A stretch of DNA of 64,000 nt, taken from assembly GCA_900473805.1 (NCBI GenBank), contig UCMS01000006.1:419736-483735 (forward strand), written 5' to 3'. Positions 46,084 to 54,406 of this stretch are shown here, piece by piece (positions within the stretch are counted from its first letter, which is position 1; each line of letters starts with the position of its first letter). This DNA is from Hyphomicrobiales bacterium. Its GTDB lineage: Bacteria > Pseudomonadota > Alphaproteobacteria > Rhizobiales > Rhizobiaceae. The translations under genes and the position numbers were made by a program. The notes beneath the pieces were generated by a model. It was given only the letters and a program-made list of their open reading frames with translations, was not told the DNA's origin and did no database searches.

Positions 46084-47253
46084 TCACTCCGCAGCCACGG
46101 GGGTCGTTTCGGGTTTCACGTCGGTATTCGCCGCATCCTTGTCCGCCTCGCGGGCATAATCTCTGCGCTTGGAGAGATAGGCCTGGACCGTGCCGACGAT
46201 GCCCTTGGGCAGGAAGAGCGTGACGCAGATGAACAGTCCGCCCAGGGCAAACAGCCAGAGATCGGGGAAGGCACCGGTAAAATAGCTCTTGCCGAGGTTC
46301 ACGAGGATTGCCCCGATGATCGGCCCGATCAGCGTGCCGCGTCCACCGACGGCCGTCCACACGACGACTTCGATCGAGTTGGCCGGGGCAAATTCGCCGG
46401 GATTGATGATGCCGACCTGCGGTACGAAGAGTGCCCCCGCAATGCCCGCCATCATCGCCGAGACGACGAAGGTGAAGAGTTTGATGTTCTCGACCCGGTA
46501 ACCGAGGAAACGCACCCGGCTTTCAGCATCGCGCACACCCACCAGCACCTTGCCGAACTTCGAACGGGTGATGGCGGAGGCGAGGATCAGGCACAGCGCC
46601 AGAAACAGCGCCGAGAGCATGAAAAGCACGGCGCGCGTGCCGTCGGCCTGGACATTGAAGCCGAGGATTTCCTTGTAGTCGGTGAGGCCGTTATTGCCGC
46701 CAAAGCCCATGTCGTTGCGGAAGAAGGCCAGAAGCAACGCATAGGTCATCGCCTGCGTGATGATCGACAGATAGACGCCATTGACGCGGGAGCGGAAGGC
46801 GAACCAGCCGAAGACGAAGGCGAGCAGACCCGGGACCAGCAGAACCATGGCCATGGCGACGGGGAAGTAATTCATCCCATGCCAGAACCAGGGCAGTTCC
46901 TTCCAGTTCAGGAAGACCATGAAGTCAGGCAAAATCGGGTCGCCATAGACGCCGCGGGAACCGATCTGGCGCATTAGATACATGCCCATCGCATAACCGC
47001 CGAGCGCGAAGAAAGCGCCATGGCCGAGCGAGAGAATGCCGCAGTAGCCCCAGACCAGGTCGAGTGCGAGCGCCAAGAGCGCATAGCAGAGATATTTGCC
47101 AAGCAGCGACACCACATAGGTTGGAACATGCAGTGCGCTGTCGGGCGGCGTCAGCAGGTTGAGTGCTGGCACCAGCAGGGCAAAGCCCAGGAGAACGCCG
47201 ATGGCGATGACGATCTTGCCTTCGAGTGCGCGCAGGATGAAGCCGCTGATCAT
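46084..47253 (-). CDS. urtC: Urea ABC transporter permease UrtC
   Basis: A 389-residue LivM-type permease with about ten TM helices, the conserved GYCGILSLGHGAFFALGGYAMG segment and the coupling region GVRDAESRVRFLGYRVENIK. The C-terminus is charged and extends about 50 residues beyond the last helix. Its ATG overlaps the urtB stop (ATGA). Confidence 0.95.
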   Translation of the reverse strand: MISGFILRALEGKIVIAIGVLLGFALLVPALNLLTPPDSALHVPTYVVSLLGKYLCYALLALALDLVWGYCGILSLGHGAFFALGGYAMGMYLMRQIGSRGVYGDPILPDFMVFLNWKELPWFWHGMNYFPVAMAMVLLVPGLLAFVFGWFAFRSRVNGVYLSIITQAMTYALLLAFFRNDMGFGGNNGLTDYKEILGFNVQADGTRAVLFMLSALFLALCLILASAITRSKFGKVLVGVRDAESRVRFLGYRVENIKLFTFVVSAMMAGIAGALFVPQVGIINPGEFAPANSIEVVVWTAVGGRGTLIGPIIGAILVNLGKSYFTGAFPDLWLFALGGLFICVTLFLPKGIVGTVQAYLSKRRDYAREADKDAANTDVKPETTPVAAE

Positions 47254-48854
47254 GCTTCCACCGCCCTTCCCTTGAGCGCGAAGAGCCCGCGCGGTCGTTT
47301 TTGAATGAAGAGAATGATCAGGACGAGTACGAGGATCTTGCCCAGCACCGCCCCGACCGAAGGTTCGAGGAACTTGTTCAGCACGCCGAGCGACAGCGCG
47401 CCGACGAAAGTGCCCCAGAGATTGCCGACGCCGCCGAACACCACGACCATGAAACTGTCGATGATGTAGGACTGGCCGAGGTTGGGCGAGACGTTGTCAA
47501 TCTGGGACAGCGCCACGCCGGCAATCCCGGCAATCCCGGACCCGAGCGCGAAGGTGAAGGCGTCAACCCAGGGCGTGCGGATGCCCATGGACGAAGCCAT
47601 GCGGCGGTTCTGCGTGACGGCGCGCATCTGCAGGCCGAAGGACGAACGCTTCATCAAGGCTAACAAGGCGAAGAAGATCGTGAGAGAAAACAGCACGATC
47701 CACAGCCGGTTCCAGGTGATCGAGAGGCCGCCGAGCGCAAACGAGCCGGACATCCAGGAGGGATTGCCGACTTCCTGGTTCGTCGGGCCGAAGATGGTGC
47801 GGATCGTCTGCTGCAGGATGAGCGAAATGCCCCAGGTGGCGAGCAGCGTCTCGAGCGGCCGGCCATAGAGGAAGCGGATCACGCCACGTTCGATGATCAA
47901 GCCCACGGCGGCCGTCACCAGGAAGGCGACGGGCAGCGCGATCGCCAGCGACCAGTCGAACAGTTCAGGATAGTTGGTGCGAATAACCTGCTGGACGACG
48001 AAGGTGGAATAGGCGCCGATCATCACCATCTCGCCATGCGCCATGTTGATGATGCCCATGACGCCGAAGGTGATGGCAAGGCCGATGGCCGCCAGCAACA
48101 GCACCGAACCGAGCGAGATGCCGTACCAGACGTTCTGCCCCATATCCCAGAACAGGAGCTGCCCCTCGATTTTGCTGATTGCCGCATCGAGATCCGGCTT
48201 CAGGCTGTCGTCGATGGTCGACGACACCGACATCAGGATGCCGATCGCCTCACGCCCGCCGAGCGACGCGACGGTGGCGATGGCGGCACGCTTGTCATCG
48301 GCCGAACGATCGGACGCAAGCACGGAGACGGCGCGCGCCTCTTCCATGCGCGCCTTGACCTCCGAGTCGGCCTCGGTGGCGAGCGCCGTCTCGATCAAGG
48401 CAAGATTCTCCGCACTCGGCGACTGCAACACCGCTTGGGCGGCGGCGAGGCGCACGCTGCGATCAGGGCTCAAGAGCGTTAACCCGCCGAGTGCTGAGCG
48501 GATCGCTCGACGCAGGGAGTTGTTGACCTTGATCTTGGTAAAGGCGCCCTTCGGCTCCTCGCCGACCGTCTCGCCAGTCAGCGGGTCGATGGCCGCGAGA
48601 TTGCTGCCGGCAGCTTTGGTGATGAAGACCTGGTTGTCCGACTTGCGGACATAGAGATCGCCCTCGGCAAAGGCTTCGAGAGCGGGAACGACGCGGGCAT
48701 CGGCGGTCGCCGCAATCTGCCCGAGAAGCTCTTCGGCCTGCTTGAAATTCGCCTTTCCGAGCGCGTTCAGGAGTTCGCGCGGATCGCTCTGCGCAAAGGA
48801 GGGCGCGGCGAAGGAAAGAAGCAGGAATACGAGTGTAATGAAACGAATGAGCAT
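47250..48854 (-). CDS. urtB: Urea ABC transporter permease UrtB with N-terminal extension
   Basis: A 534-residue protein. The C-terminal ~300 residues are a LivH-type permease (FGVMGIINMAHGEMVMIGAYSTFVVQ; DSFMVVVFGGVGNLWGTFVGA). The first ~220 residues are a signal peptide (LIRFITLVFLLLSFAAPSFAQ) and a helical HEAT/Armadillo-like periplasmic region with repeated Leu/Ala helices (SVRLAAAQAVLQSPSAENLAL), as known for UrtB of Proteobacteria. The extension probably contacts the binding protein or regulates the channel. Confidence 0.95.
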   Translation of the reverse strand: MLIRFITLVFLLLSFAAPSFAQSDPRELLNALGKANFKQAEELLGQIAATADARVVPALEAFAEGDLYVRKSDNQVFITKAAGSNLAAIDPLTGETVGEEPKGAFTKIKVNNSLRRAIRSALGGLTLLSPDRSVRLAAAQAVLQSPSAENLALIETALATEADSEVKARMEEARAVSVLASDRSADDKRAAIATVASLGGREAIGILMSVSSTIDDSLKPDLDAAISKIEGQLLFWDMGQNVWYGISLGSVLLLAAIGLAITFGVMGIINMAHGEMVMIGAYSTFVVQQVIRTNYPELFDWSLAIALPVAFLVTAAVGLIIERGVIRFLYGRPLETLLATWGISLILQQTIRTIFGPTNQEVGNPSWMSGSFALGGLSITWNRLWIVLFSLTIFFALLALMKRSSFGLQMRAVTQNRRMASSMGIRTPWVDAFTFALGSGIAGIAGVALSQIDNVSPNLGQSYIIDSFMVVVFGGVGNLWGTFVGALSLGVLNKFLEPSVGAVLGKILVLVLIILFIQKRPRGLFALKGRAVEA

Positions 48855-48892
48855 GTTGTTGTCCCCCGGTTGGCGGGGCGGCGGAGCTCGTA

Positions 48893-49085
48893 CAGCCCCT
48901 CATCCGCCTGCCGGCACCTTCTCCCCGTGAACGGGGAGAAGAAGTGTTCCGCTGTGAGCGTTCCGCGAACACCCTCCCCTTGAGGTGGAGGGTCGAACCG
49001 AAGGTTCGGGGTGGGGTGACTCTGTGCACGAGATCACCCCCACCCATCGCTTACGCGATGACCTCCCCCCTCAAGGGGGAGGTGG
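48893..49085. repeat. RIME-like composite repeat between urtA and urtB
   Basis: It begins with CCCTCATCCGCCTGCCGGCA and TTCTCCCCGTGAACGGGGAG, then ACCCTCCCCTTGAGGTGGAG, GTTCGGGGTGGGGTGA, CACCCCCACCCATCGC and CCTCCCCCCTCAAGGGGGAGG. These modules match those at 24.1-24.4 kb and 45.2 kb. Such stable hairpins after urtA may raise urtA mRNA over the permease genes. Confidence 0.8.
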
Positions 49086-49096
49086 AGGAAAGCCGT

Positions 49097-50386
49097 TCAG
49101 CTACCCTTGCCGCCGCACTTGCCGGTGGCAACGTTGAAGTTGCCGCATTCCATCGGCTTGCGCCAATCGGAGATCAGGTCCTTGGAGTCGGGCAGGTAAT
49201 CCGACCACTCGTCGCCAACGACCGACGGGGTCTGCTGGACGATTTCGAACTGGCCGTCGGCCTGGATTTCGCCGATCAGGACCGGCTTGGTGATGTGGTG
49301 GTTCGGCATGACGGTCGAATAGCCACCCGACAGGTTCGGGACGGCAACGCCGATGATCGAGTCGAGAACGGCGTCGGTGTCGGTGGTTCCGGCAGCTTCG
49401 ACGGCCTTAACCCAGGCGTTGAAGCCGATATAGGCGGCTTCCATCGGGTCGTTGGTCACGCGCTTGTCGTTCTTGGTGAAGGCGTGCCAGGTCTTGATGA
49501 ACTCGGCATTGACCGGGGCATCGACGGACTGGAAGTAGTTCCAGGCAGCGAGGTGACCGACGAGCGGGGCCGTGTCGAGGCCGGCGAGTTCTTCTTCACC
49601 GACGGAGAAGGCGACGACCGGAATGTCTTCAGCCTTGATGCCCTGGTTGCCCAGTTCCTTGTAGAACGGAACGTTCGCGTCACCATTGATGGTCGAGACG
49701 ACGGCGGTCTTCTTGCCTGCCGAGCCGAACTTCTTGATGTCGGAGACGATGGTCTGCCAGTCGGAGTGACCGAACGGAGTATAGTTGACCATGATGTCTT
49801 CTTCGGCAACGCCCTTGGACATCAGATAGGCTTTGAGGATCTTGTTGGTCGTCTGCGGATAGACGTAGTCGGTACCGGCGAGAACCCAGCGCTCGACGCC
49901 TTCGTTTTCAGCCAGGTAGTCGACGGCCGGGATCGCCTGCTGGTTCGGAGCCGCCCCCGTGTAGAAGATGTTGCGCGAGGATTCTTCACCCTCGTACTGC
50001 ACCGGGTAGAAGAGGATGGAATTGAGCTCTTCGAAAACAGGCAGGACGGACTTGCGCGACGACGAGGTCCAGCAACCGAAAACGGCAGCGACCTTGTCCT
50101 TGGAAATCAGCTCGCGGGCCTTTTCGGCAAACAACGGCCAGTCGGAGGCCGGGTCGACCACGACGGCTTCGAGCTGCTTGCCTAGAACGCCACCCTTCTT
50201 GTTCTGCTCGTCGATGAGCATCAGCATGGCGTCTTTCAGCGTCGTTTCCGAGATCGCCATCGTGCCCGACAGCGAGTGGAGAACGCCGATCTTGATGGTG
50301 TCGTCTGCGGCAAACGCGCCGTGGAAGGCGGTTGTCGACAGCATGGCGCCGAGAAGCGCGCCTGTCAGTTTCATCTTCATGGACAT
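49097..50386 (-). CDS. urtA: Urea ABC transporter substrate-binding protein UrtA
   Basis: A 429-residue exported protein with signal peptide ending FHGAFAADD, then IKIGVLHSLSGTMAISETTLKDAMLMLIDEQN, the typical UrtA start. Further family blocks are VAAVFGCWTSSSRKSVLPVFEEL, LFYPVQYEGEESSRNIFYTGAAPNQQ and SGGYSTVMPNHHITKPVLIGEI. It is the first gene of the urt operon. The leader carries a perfect inverted repeat close to the start codon. Confidence 0.97.
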   Translation of the reverse strand: MSMKMKLTGALLGAMLSTTAFHGAFAADDTIKIGVLHSLSGTMAISETTLKDAMLMLIDEQNKKGGVLGKQLEAVVVDPASDWPLFAEKARELISKDKVAAVFGCWTSSSRKSVLPVFEELNSILFYPVQYEGEESSRNIFYTGAAPNQQAIPAVDYLAENEGVERWVLAGTDYVYPQTTNKILKAYLMSKGVAEEDIMVNYTPFGHSDWQTIVSDIKKFGSAGKKTAVVSTINGDANVPFYKELGNQGIKAEDIPVVAFSVGEEELAGLDTAPLVGHLAAWNYFQSVDAPVNAEFIKTWHAFTKNDKRVTNDPMEAAYIGFNAWVKAVEAAGTTDTDAVLDSIIGVAVPNLSGGYSTVMPNHHITKPVLIGEIQADGQFEIVQQTPSVVGDEWSDYLPDSKDLISDWRKPMECGNFNVATGKCGGKGS

Positions 50387-50419
50387 TGTTGTGATCCCCT
50401 CTTCTTGGTCGCAACCGGT

Positions 50420-50439
50420 CGGTTAATGTCTGTTAACCG
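50420..50439. promoter_or_regulatory. Inverted repeat CGGTTAA-N6-TTAACCG upstream of urtA
   Basis: Perfect 7-base arms with a 6-base spacer, 34-53 bases before the urtA ATG. It could be an operator or a leader hairpin. The pairing is seen directly; its role is inferred. Confidence 0.6.
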
Positions 50440-50480
50440 TTGCTGAGAGGGACTATCGGATGCCGCAGTGCAAAACCGTA

Positions 50481-50496
50481 TACGTCGTTTGACGTA
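50481..50496. promoter_or_regulatory. Inverted repeat TACGTC-N4-GACGTA upstream of urtA
   Basis: Perfect 6-base arms around GTTT, about 95-110 bases before the urtA start. The size and symmetry suit a dimeric regulator; the nearby LuxR-type response regulator is a candidate. Confidence 0.55.
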
Positions 50497-50674
50497 GGCC
50501 AGGGGGTAAAAGAGGGAAGAGGAGCCGTGCCACCTCGATCCAAGTCCACATCATGCCTATATCCCTGCTGACCCGACAGGATGCGCAGCCCCTCTCAGCC
50601 GGCGCAACGCCCTCTTGGCTTGTCAGTGATCAAGGCGGCACTGTAGGATCGGACGGAAAAACGAAAGACGAAGC

Positions 50675-51226
50675 ATGGATATCTCTCCCAGGCGGCTCGG
50701 TCTGAAGACCAGCACCGCCGAGGCACATCACGCGCTCGACACGATGATCGGGAGCTTCGACACCCCCGCCTCCTACGCGCGTTATCTTGACGGCATGGCG
50801 CGCTTCCGGCTGCCGGTGGAAGCCTGGCTTGCCGAGGCGCCGCCGCCCGCAGGCTTTGAGGACTGGCAACCCGGCCTGTACGGCGAGGAACTGCGGGCCG
50901 ATCTTCGCGATCTCGGTTTGGATGAGCCCCTCGATCTACCAGAGTTTTTGCCGCCTGACGGCGCTGGGCAGATCGGACTTCTCTATGTCCTCGAAGGCTC
51001 AGCCCTCGGCGCCCGGCTTCTCGCCAAGCGGGCGGAAGCTCTGGGTTTTACCGACAGCAATGGGGCCCGTCATCTTTTTGCGCAGGCACGGAACTTTTCC
51101 AGTTGGCGCGCGTTCTCGACGCGTATGGAGAACGTGTGTGTGTACGACGAACGGGCAGCTGCAGCTTGGGCCGACACCGCTTTCGACTATGCCCGTAACG
51201 CCTTCGAAAGTGCCCCTGAATGCTAA
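50675..51226 (+). CDS. bphO: Biliverdin-forming heme oxygenase BphO
   Basis: A 183-residue helical protein. The N-terminal TSTAEAHHALDTMIG carries the likely proximal His, and GLLYVLEGSALGARLLAKR is the conserved distal-helix region of bacterial heme oxygenases. It opens heme to biliverdin IX-alpha, the chromophore for the phytochrome encoded next. Its stop overlaps the bphP ATG by 7 bases, giving a coupled chromophore-apoprotein operon. Confidence 0.92.
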   Translation: MDISPRRLGLKTSTAEAHHALDTMIGSFDTPASYARYLDGMARFRLPVEAWLAEAPPPAGFEDWQPGLYGEELRADLRDLGLDEPLDLPEFLPPDGAGQIGLLYVLEGSALGARLLAKRAEALGFTDSNGARHLFAQARNFSSWRAFSTRMENVCVYDERAAAAWADTAFDYARNAFESAPEC

Positions 51227-53763
51227 CCGTGCCTACCGTCGACCTGTCGAATTGCGACCGTGAACCGATCCATATCCCTGGCAGTATCCAGCCCCATGGT
51301 TGTCTGCTTGCCTGCGATCCCGGCATCACCGTGGTCAACCGTTACTCCGCCAATGCCAACGCTATGCTCCGCGCCGAGGGCGCGCTGAAGGGGCGGCATA
51401 TTGCCGACTTGCTCGGCGACGAAGCGACCCACGATCTGCGCAATGCCATCGCGCAGGCCCCGGATCCAAGCCGCCCCGCCGTCATAGCCCATCTGCGGCT
51501 GCCCAACGGCGATCATTTCGACATCGCCGTACACCGCCAGCACGACGGCGCCATCCTGGAATTCGAACCGTCCCTGCGCCGTACGCAACCGCTCCAATTG
51601 GCCCGTGAGATGATCGGCCGCGTCAAGGACATCGCCGACATCGATCTGTTGATCTCATCCTCGGCCAGGTTGGTACGAACGGTCCTCGGCTATGACCGGG
51701 TCATGGTCTATCGCTTCGAGGAGGATGGATCCGGGAAAGTTGCAAGCGAAGCCAAGCGCCCGGATCTCGAAAGTTTCCTCGGCCAATACTTTCCGGCCAC
51801 GGACATCCCCCAGCAGGCCCGCATCCTCTATATGCAAAACCCAATCCGTGTCATTTCAGACGCACGCGGTACCCGCGTCAGCCTGCTGCCGGAAGAAGAC
51901 GAGATCAGTCTACCGCTCGACCTCTCCTTCGCCCACTTGCGCAGCGTTTCCCCGATCCATTGCGAATATCTGCGCAACATGGGCGTGGCCGCGTCGATGT
52001 CGATCTCTCTGATCCTCGACGGCAAGCTCTGGGGCCTCATTGCCTGCCATCACTATGCGCCGAAAACGCTCACCATGTCTGAGCGGATCGCAGCCGAAAT
52101 GTTCGGCGAGTTCTTCTCGTTGCATCTCCTTGCCCTGCGACAGAAGCGCAAACTCGACATCTCGACGGAAGCCCGCCGCGCGCTCGACCGCTTCCTCCAG
52201 TCGGCCTCGCACCAAACGGACGTCGATGAGATTTTGGCGAGTGCCCTGCCAGAATTTCAGAAGCTGTTGGCCTGCGATGGTGTCGGCCTCTGGATGAAGG
52301 ACCGCTGGACCGCGATCGGCACGGTGCCGCCTTCCGGCGAGGAAGCAGAACTCGCGCGCTTCGTCGGCGAAACCTCCGATGGCCGCATCTGGGCGACGAA
52401 GTCCCTGTCGACCGACTGTCCCGAAGCGGATTATCCCGAAATCGTCTCCGGCGTACTGGCCGTTCCCCTGTCGCAGATCCCGCGAGATTATCTGTTCTTT
52501 TTCCGCAAAGAGCGTTTGCAGACCTTGAACTGGGCCGGCAATCCGGAAAAAACCTATGATGTCGGCCCGCTCGGCGACCGGCTGACGCCGCGCAAGAGTT
52601 TTGCCATTTGGAAGGAGACGGTGCGTCATCAGGCTGAGCCTTGGCAGGACGCAGACCTGGAGATTGCCGAGGCGATCCGGTCCGCCACCGTCGAGATCGT
52701 CCTGCATCACAACGAACTGATGCAGGAAGAGCGCAGCAAGGCGGATGTTCGTCAGCGGATGCTGAACGAGGAATTGAACCATCGCGTCAAGAACATCCTG
52801 GCCGTGATCAAGTCGCTGGTTGCAGCACCAGGACAGGACGAGGTACCGATAGACCACTATATCGGCTCCCTGCGGGGCCGCATCCATGCACTCTCCCATG
52901 CCCATGATCAGTTGACGCGCGGGGACGGTGGCGGTTCGCTATCCGATCTGCTGCAGGCGGAACTCCTGCCTTATCGCGGCGGCCTCGACACGCTGTCGCT
53001 GAAGGGCGGAGCCGTGACCCTTGACGCGCGCGCCCATGCCGTTGCCGCGCTCGTCATCCACGAACTTTGCACCAATGCCGCGAAGTATGGAGCCTTGTCT
53101 CGGACGGGGGGAACGCTATCCGTTGAATGGCAGCGGACGGCAGACGACGATTGCCTGATCCGCTGGCAGGAAAGCGGCGGCCCTACCGTTGGCCCGATCG
53201 GCCGTAAGGGCTTCGGCACGGCGCTCATCGAACGCAGCATTCCTTATGACCTTGGTGGTACCAGCCATCTGGATTATAAACCGGAAGGTCTAACCGCGGA
53301 ATTCTGCATTCCCGGTCGATTCCTGAGTTGGGAGACTGCTGCAATTACCCAAGAGCACCCGTCCGCTGAGACATCAGGCCCGACCGCAGAGAGCAAGCCG
53401 CTGCAACCCGGCCTGCCCGTGCTTCTGGTCGAGGATCAGGTGCTCATTGCCATGGACGCGGAGATGATGCTGGCCGATGCCGGGCTGGAGAACGTCGTGA
53501 CGGCGAGTTCCAGCGCCGATGCTCTCAACCGGCTGAAGACCTTTACGCCCTCGATCGCCATTCTCGACATCAATCTCGGTCGCGACACCTCGGTGCCGGT
53601 TGCCGAGGAACTGTCCAGGCTGGGCATTCCCTTCGTGTTTGCCACGGGCTACGACGACCGCTCTATCGTGCCAGAAGGATTTGCCGATGTCCCGGTGGTT
53701 CGCAAACCCTACGATTCGGTGGCTTTGTTGAAAGCCCTGTCGGACCGCTTGCAGAGCGCCTAA
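51220..53763 (+). CDS. bphP: Bacteriophytochrome: PAS-GAF-PHY, HWE histidine kinase, C-terminal receiver
   Basis: An 847-residue photoreceptor. The biliverdin-linking cysteine is Cys12 (DLSNCDREPIHIPGSIQPHG). GAF motifs FPATDIPQQARILY and HCEYLRNMG (chromophore His) are intact, and the PHY tongue PRxSF reads RLTPRKSFAIW. An HWE/HisKA_2 kinase follows at about 515-710 (LNHRVKNILAVIKSLVA), then a receiver at about 730-845 (VLLVEDQVLIAMDAEM; phospho-Asp in AILDINLG). The HWE kinase with fused receiver resembles the Agp2 branch of Agrobacterium, which contains bathy phytochromes; spectral type cannot be read from sequence. Confidence 0.96.
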   Translation: MLTVPTVDLSNCDREPIHIPGSIQPHGCLLACDPGITVVNRYSANANAMLRAEGALKGRHIADLLGDEATHDLRNAIAQAPDPSRPAVIAHLRLPNGDHFDIAVHRQHDGAILEFEPSLRRTQPLQLAREMIGRVKDIADIDLLISSSARLVRTVLGYDRVMVYRFEEDGSGKVASEAKRPDLESFLGQYFPATDIPQQARILYMQNPIRVISDARGTRVSLLPEEDEISLPLDLSFAHLRSVSPIHCEYLRNMGVAASMSISLILDGKLWGLIACHHYAPKTLTMSERIAAEMFGEFFSLHLLALRQKRKLDISTEARRALDRFLQSASHQTDVDEILASALPEFQKLLACDGVGLWMKDRWTAIGTVPPSGEEAELARFVGETSDGRIWATKSLSTDCPEADYPEIVSGVLAVPLSQIPRDYLFFFRKERLQTLNWAGNPEKTYDVGPLGDRLTPRKSFAIWKETVRHQAEPWQDADLEIAEAIRSATVEIVLHHNELMQEERSKADVRQRMLNEELNHRVKNILAVIKSLVAAPGQDEVPIDHYIGSLRGRIHALSHAHDQLTRGDGGGSLSDLLQAELLPYRGGLDTLSLKGGAVTLDARAHAVAALVIHELCTNAAKYGALSRTGGTLSVEWQRTADDDCLIRWQESGGPTVGPIGRKGFGTALIERSIPYDLGGTSHLDYKPEGLTAEFCIPGRFLSWETAAITQEHPSAETSGPTAESKPLQPGLPVLLVEDQVLIAMDAEMMLADAGLENVVTASSSADALNRLKTFTPSIAILDINLGRDTSVPVAEELSRLGIPFVFATGYDDRSIVPEGFADVPVVRKPYDSVALLKALSDRLQSA

Positions 53764-53855
53764 CCCCCCGACGCCACATTCCCCCTGGAAAGGCAGGGTT
53801 GCCGAACAGCGTCAACCCCGCTACGTTCCCTTTATGTTCTGACATGGGGAGCGCT

Positions 53856-54314
53856 ATGCGGGCCTTGGAATCGTTTATCCTGGAAGCAAAGGCGGCCTGC
53901 TATGTCGGCGGCAAGACGGCAGAAACGCAGGCATCACGCCGGGCAGCCCACGACATCACCTACCGGCGCGGACCTTTCGGCTATCTCGACAGCTATTATG
54001 GCGGCACCGATTTCCTCGGCCAGGAAGTCGTCTGGAAGAATGACGAACCGGTGTGGGCCCTCAATTATTATGGCCGCATCCTCGAACCCGGTCTGATCAA
54101 TGGCGAGCGGGCCGGCACGGTGATCCGTCAGGCACTCAGTGCCCTCTATCAGGAAGGTCGCTTTCTCGGTGGCTTCACTTTCCAGCATGCCTTCGGGGAA
54201 TATATCGACGAATCCATCGGCGATGTCGCAAGCTTTCAGGGCGTGGAACGCATTTGCGTGAATGGACGGCTGTCCTACCAGCTGGATTATCACGGGGGCC
54301 TCGTCAAACCCTGA
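53856..54314 (+). CDS. DUF5680-like hypothetical protein
   Basis: A 152-residue protein starting MRALESFILEAKAACYVGG. It continues with HDITYRRGPFGYLDSYYGGTDFLGQEVVW and PVWALNYYGRILEPGLINGE, rich in Gly and Tyr, typical of DUF5680. The start at 53856 follows GGGGAG. No signal peptide. The function is unknown. It lies 92 bases after bphP and 92 before the hybrid kinase, on the same strand. Confidence 0.78.
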   Translation: MRALESFILEAKAACYVGGKTAETQASRRAAHDITYRRGPFGYLDSYYGGTDFLGQEVVWKNDEPVWALNYYGRILEPGLINGERAGTVIRQALSALYQEGRFLGGFTFQHAFGEYIDESIGDVASFQGVERICVNGRLSYQLDYHGGLVKP

Positions 54315-54406
54315 CGGCAAGTCCTTTCTGTGCCCTTGCTATTCTGACCAATCCCGTGAAAATGCCTAAACCGACATCACCCTTGAAAAGGCGCTAGAAT
54401 TTAGGC

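Larger units (their letters stand above)
50387..50674. promoter_or_regulatory. Divergent promoter region urtA / heme oxygenase gene
   Basis: A 288-base intergenic region with two perfect inverted repeats near urtA (listed separately). No sigma-54 promoter of the TGGCAC-N5-TTGC type was found by eye. Confidence 0.55.

Noticed and set aside
46078-46977. Plus-strand frame rich in Asp, Glu and Arg across urtC
   Set aside because: A shadow of urtC, which has an intact LivM-type sequence on the minus strand.
50387-50674. Sigma-54/NtrC promoter for urtA
   Set aside because: No TGGCAC-N5-TTGC pattern was found on the urtA strand by eye.
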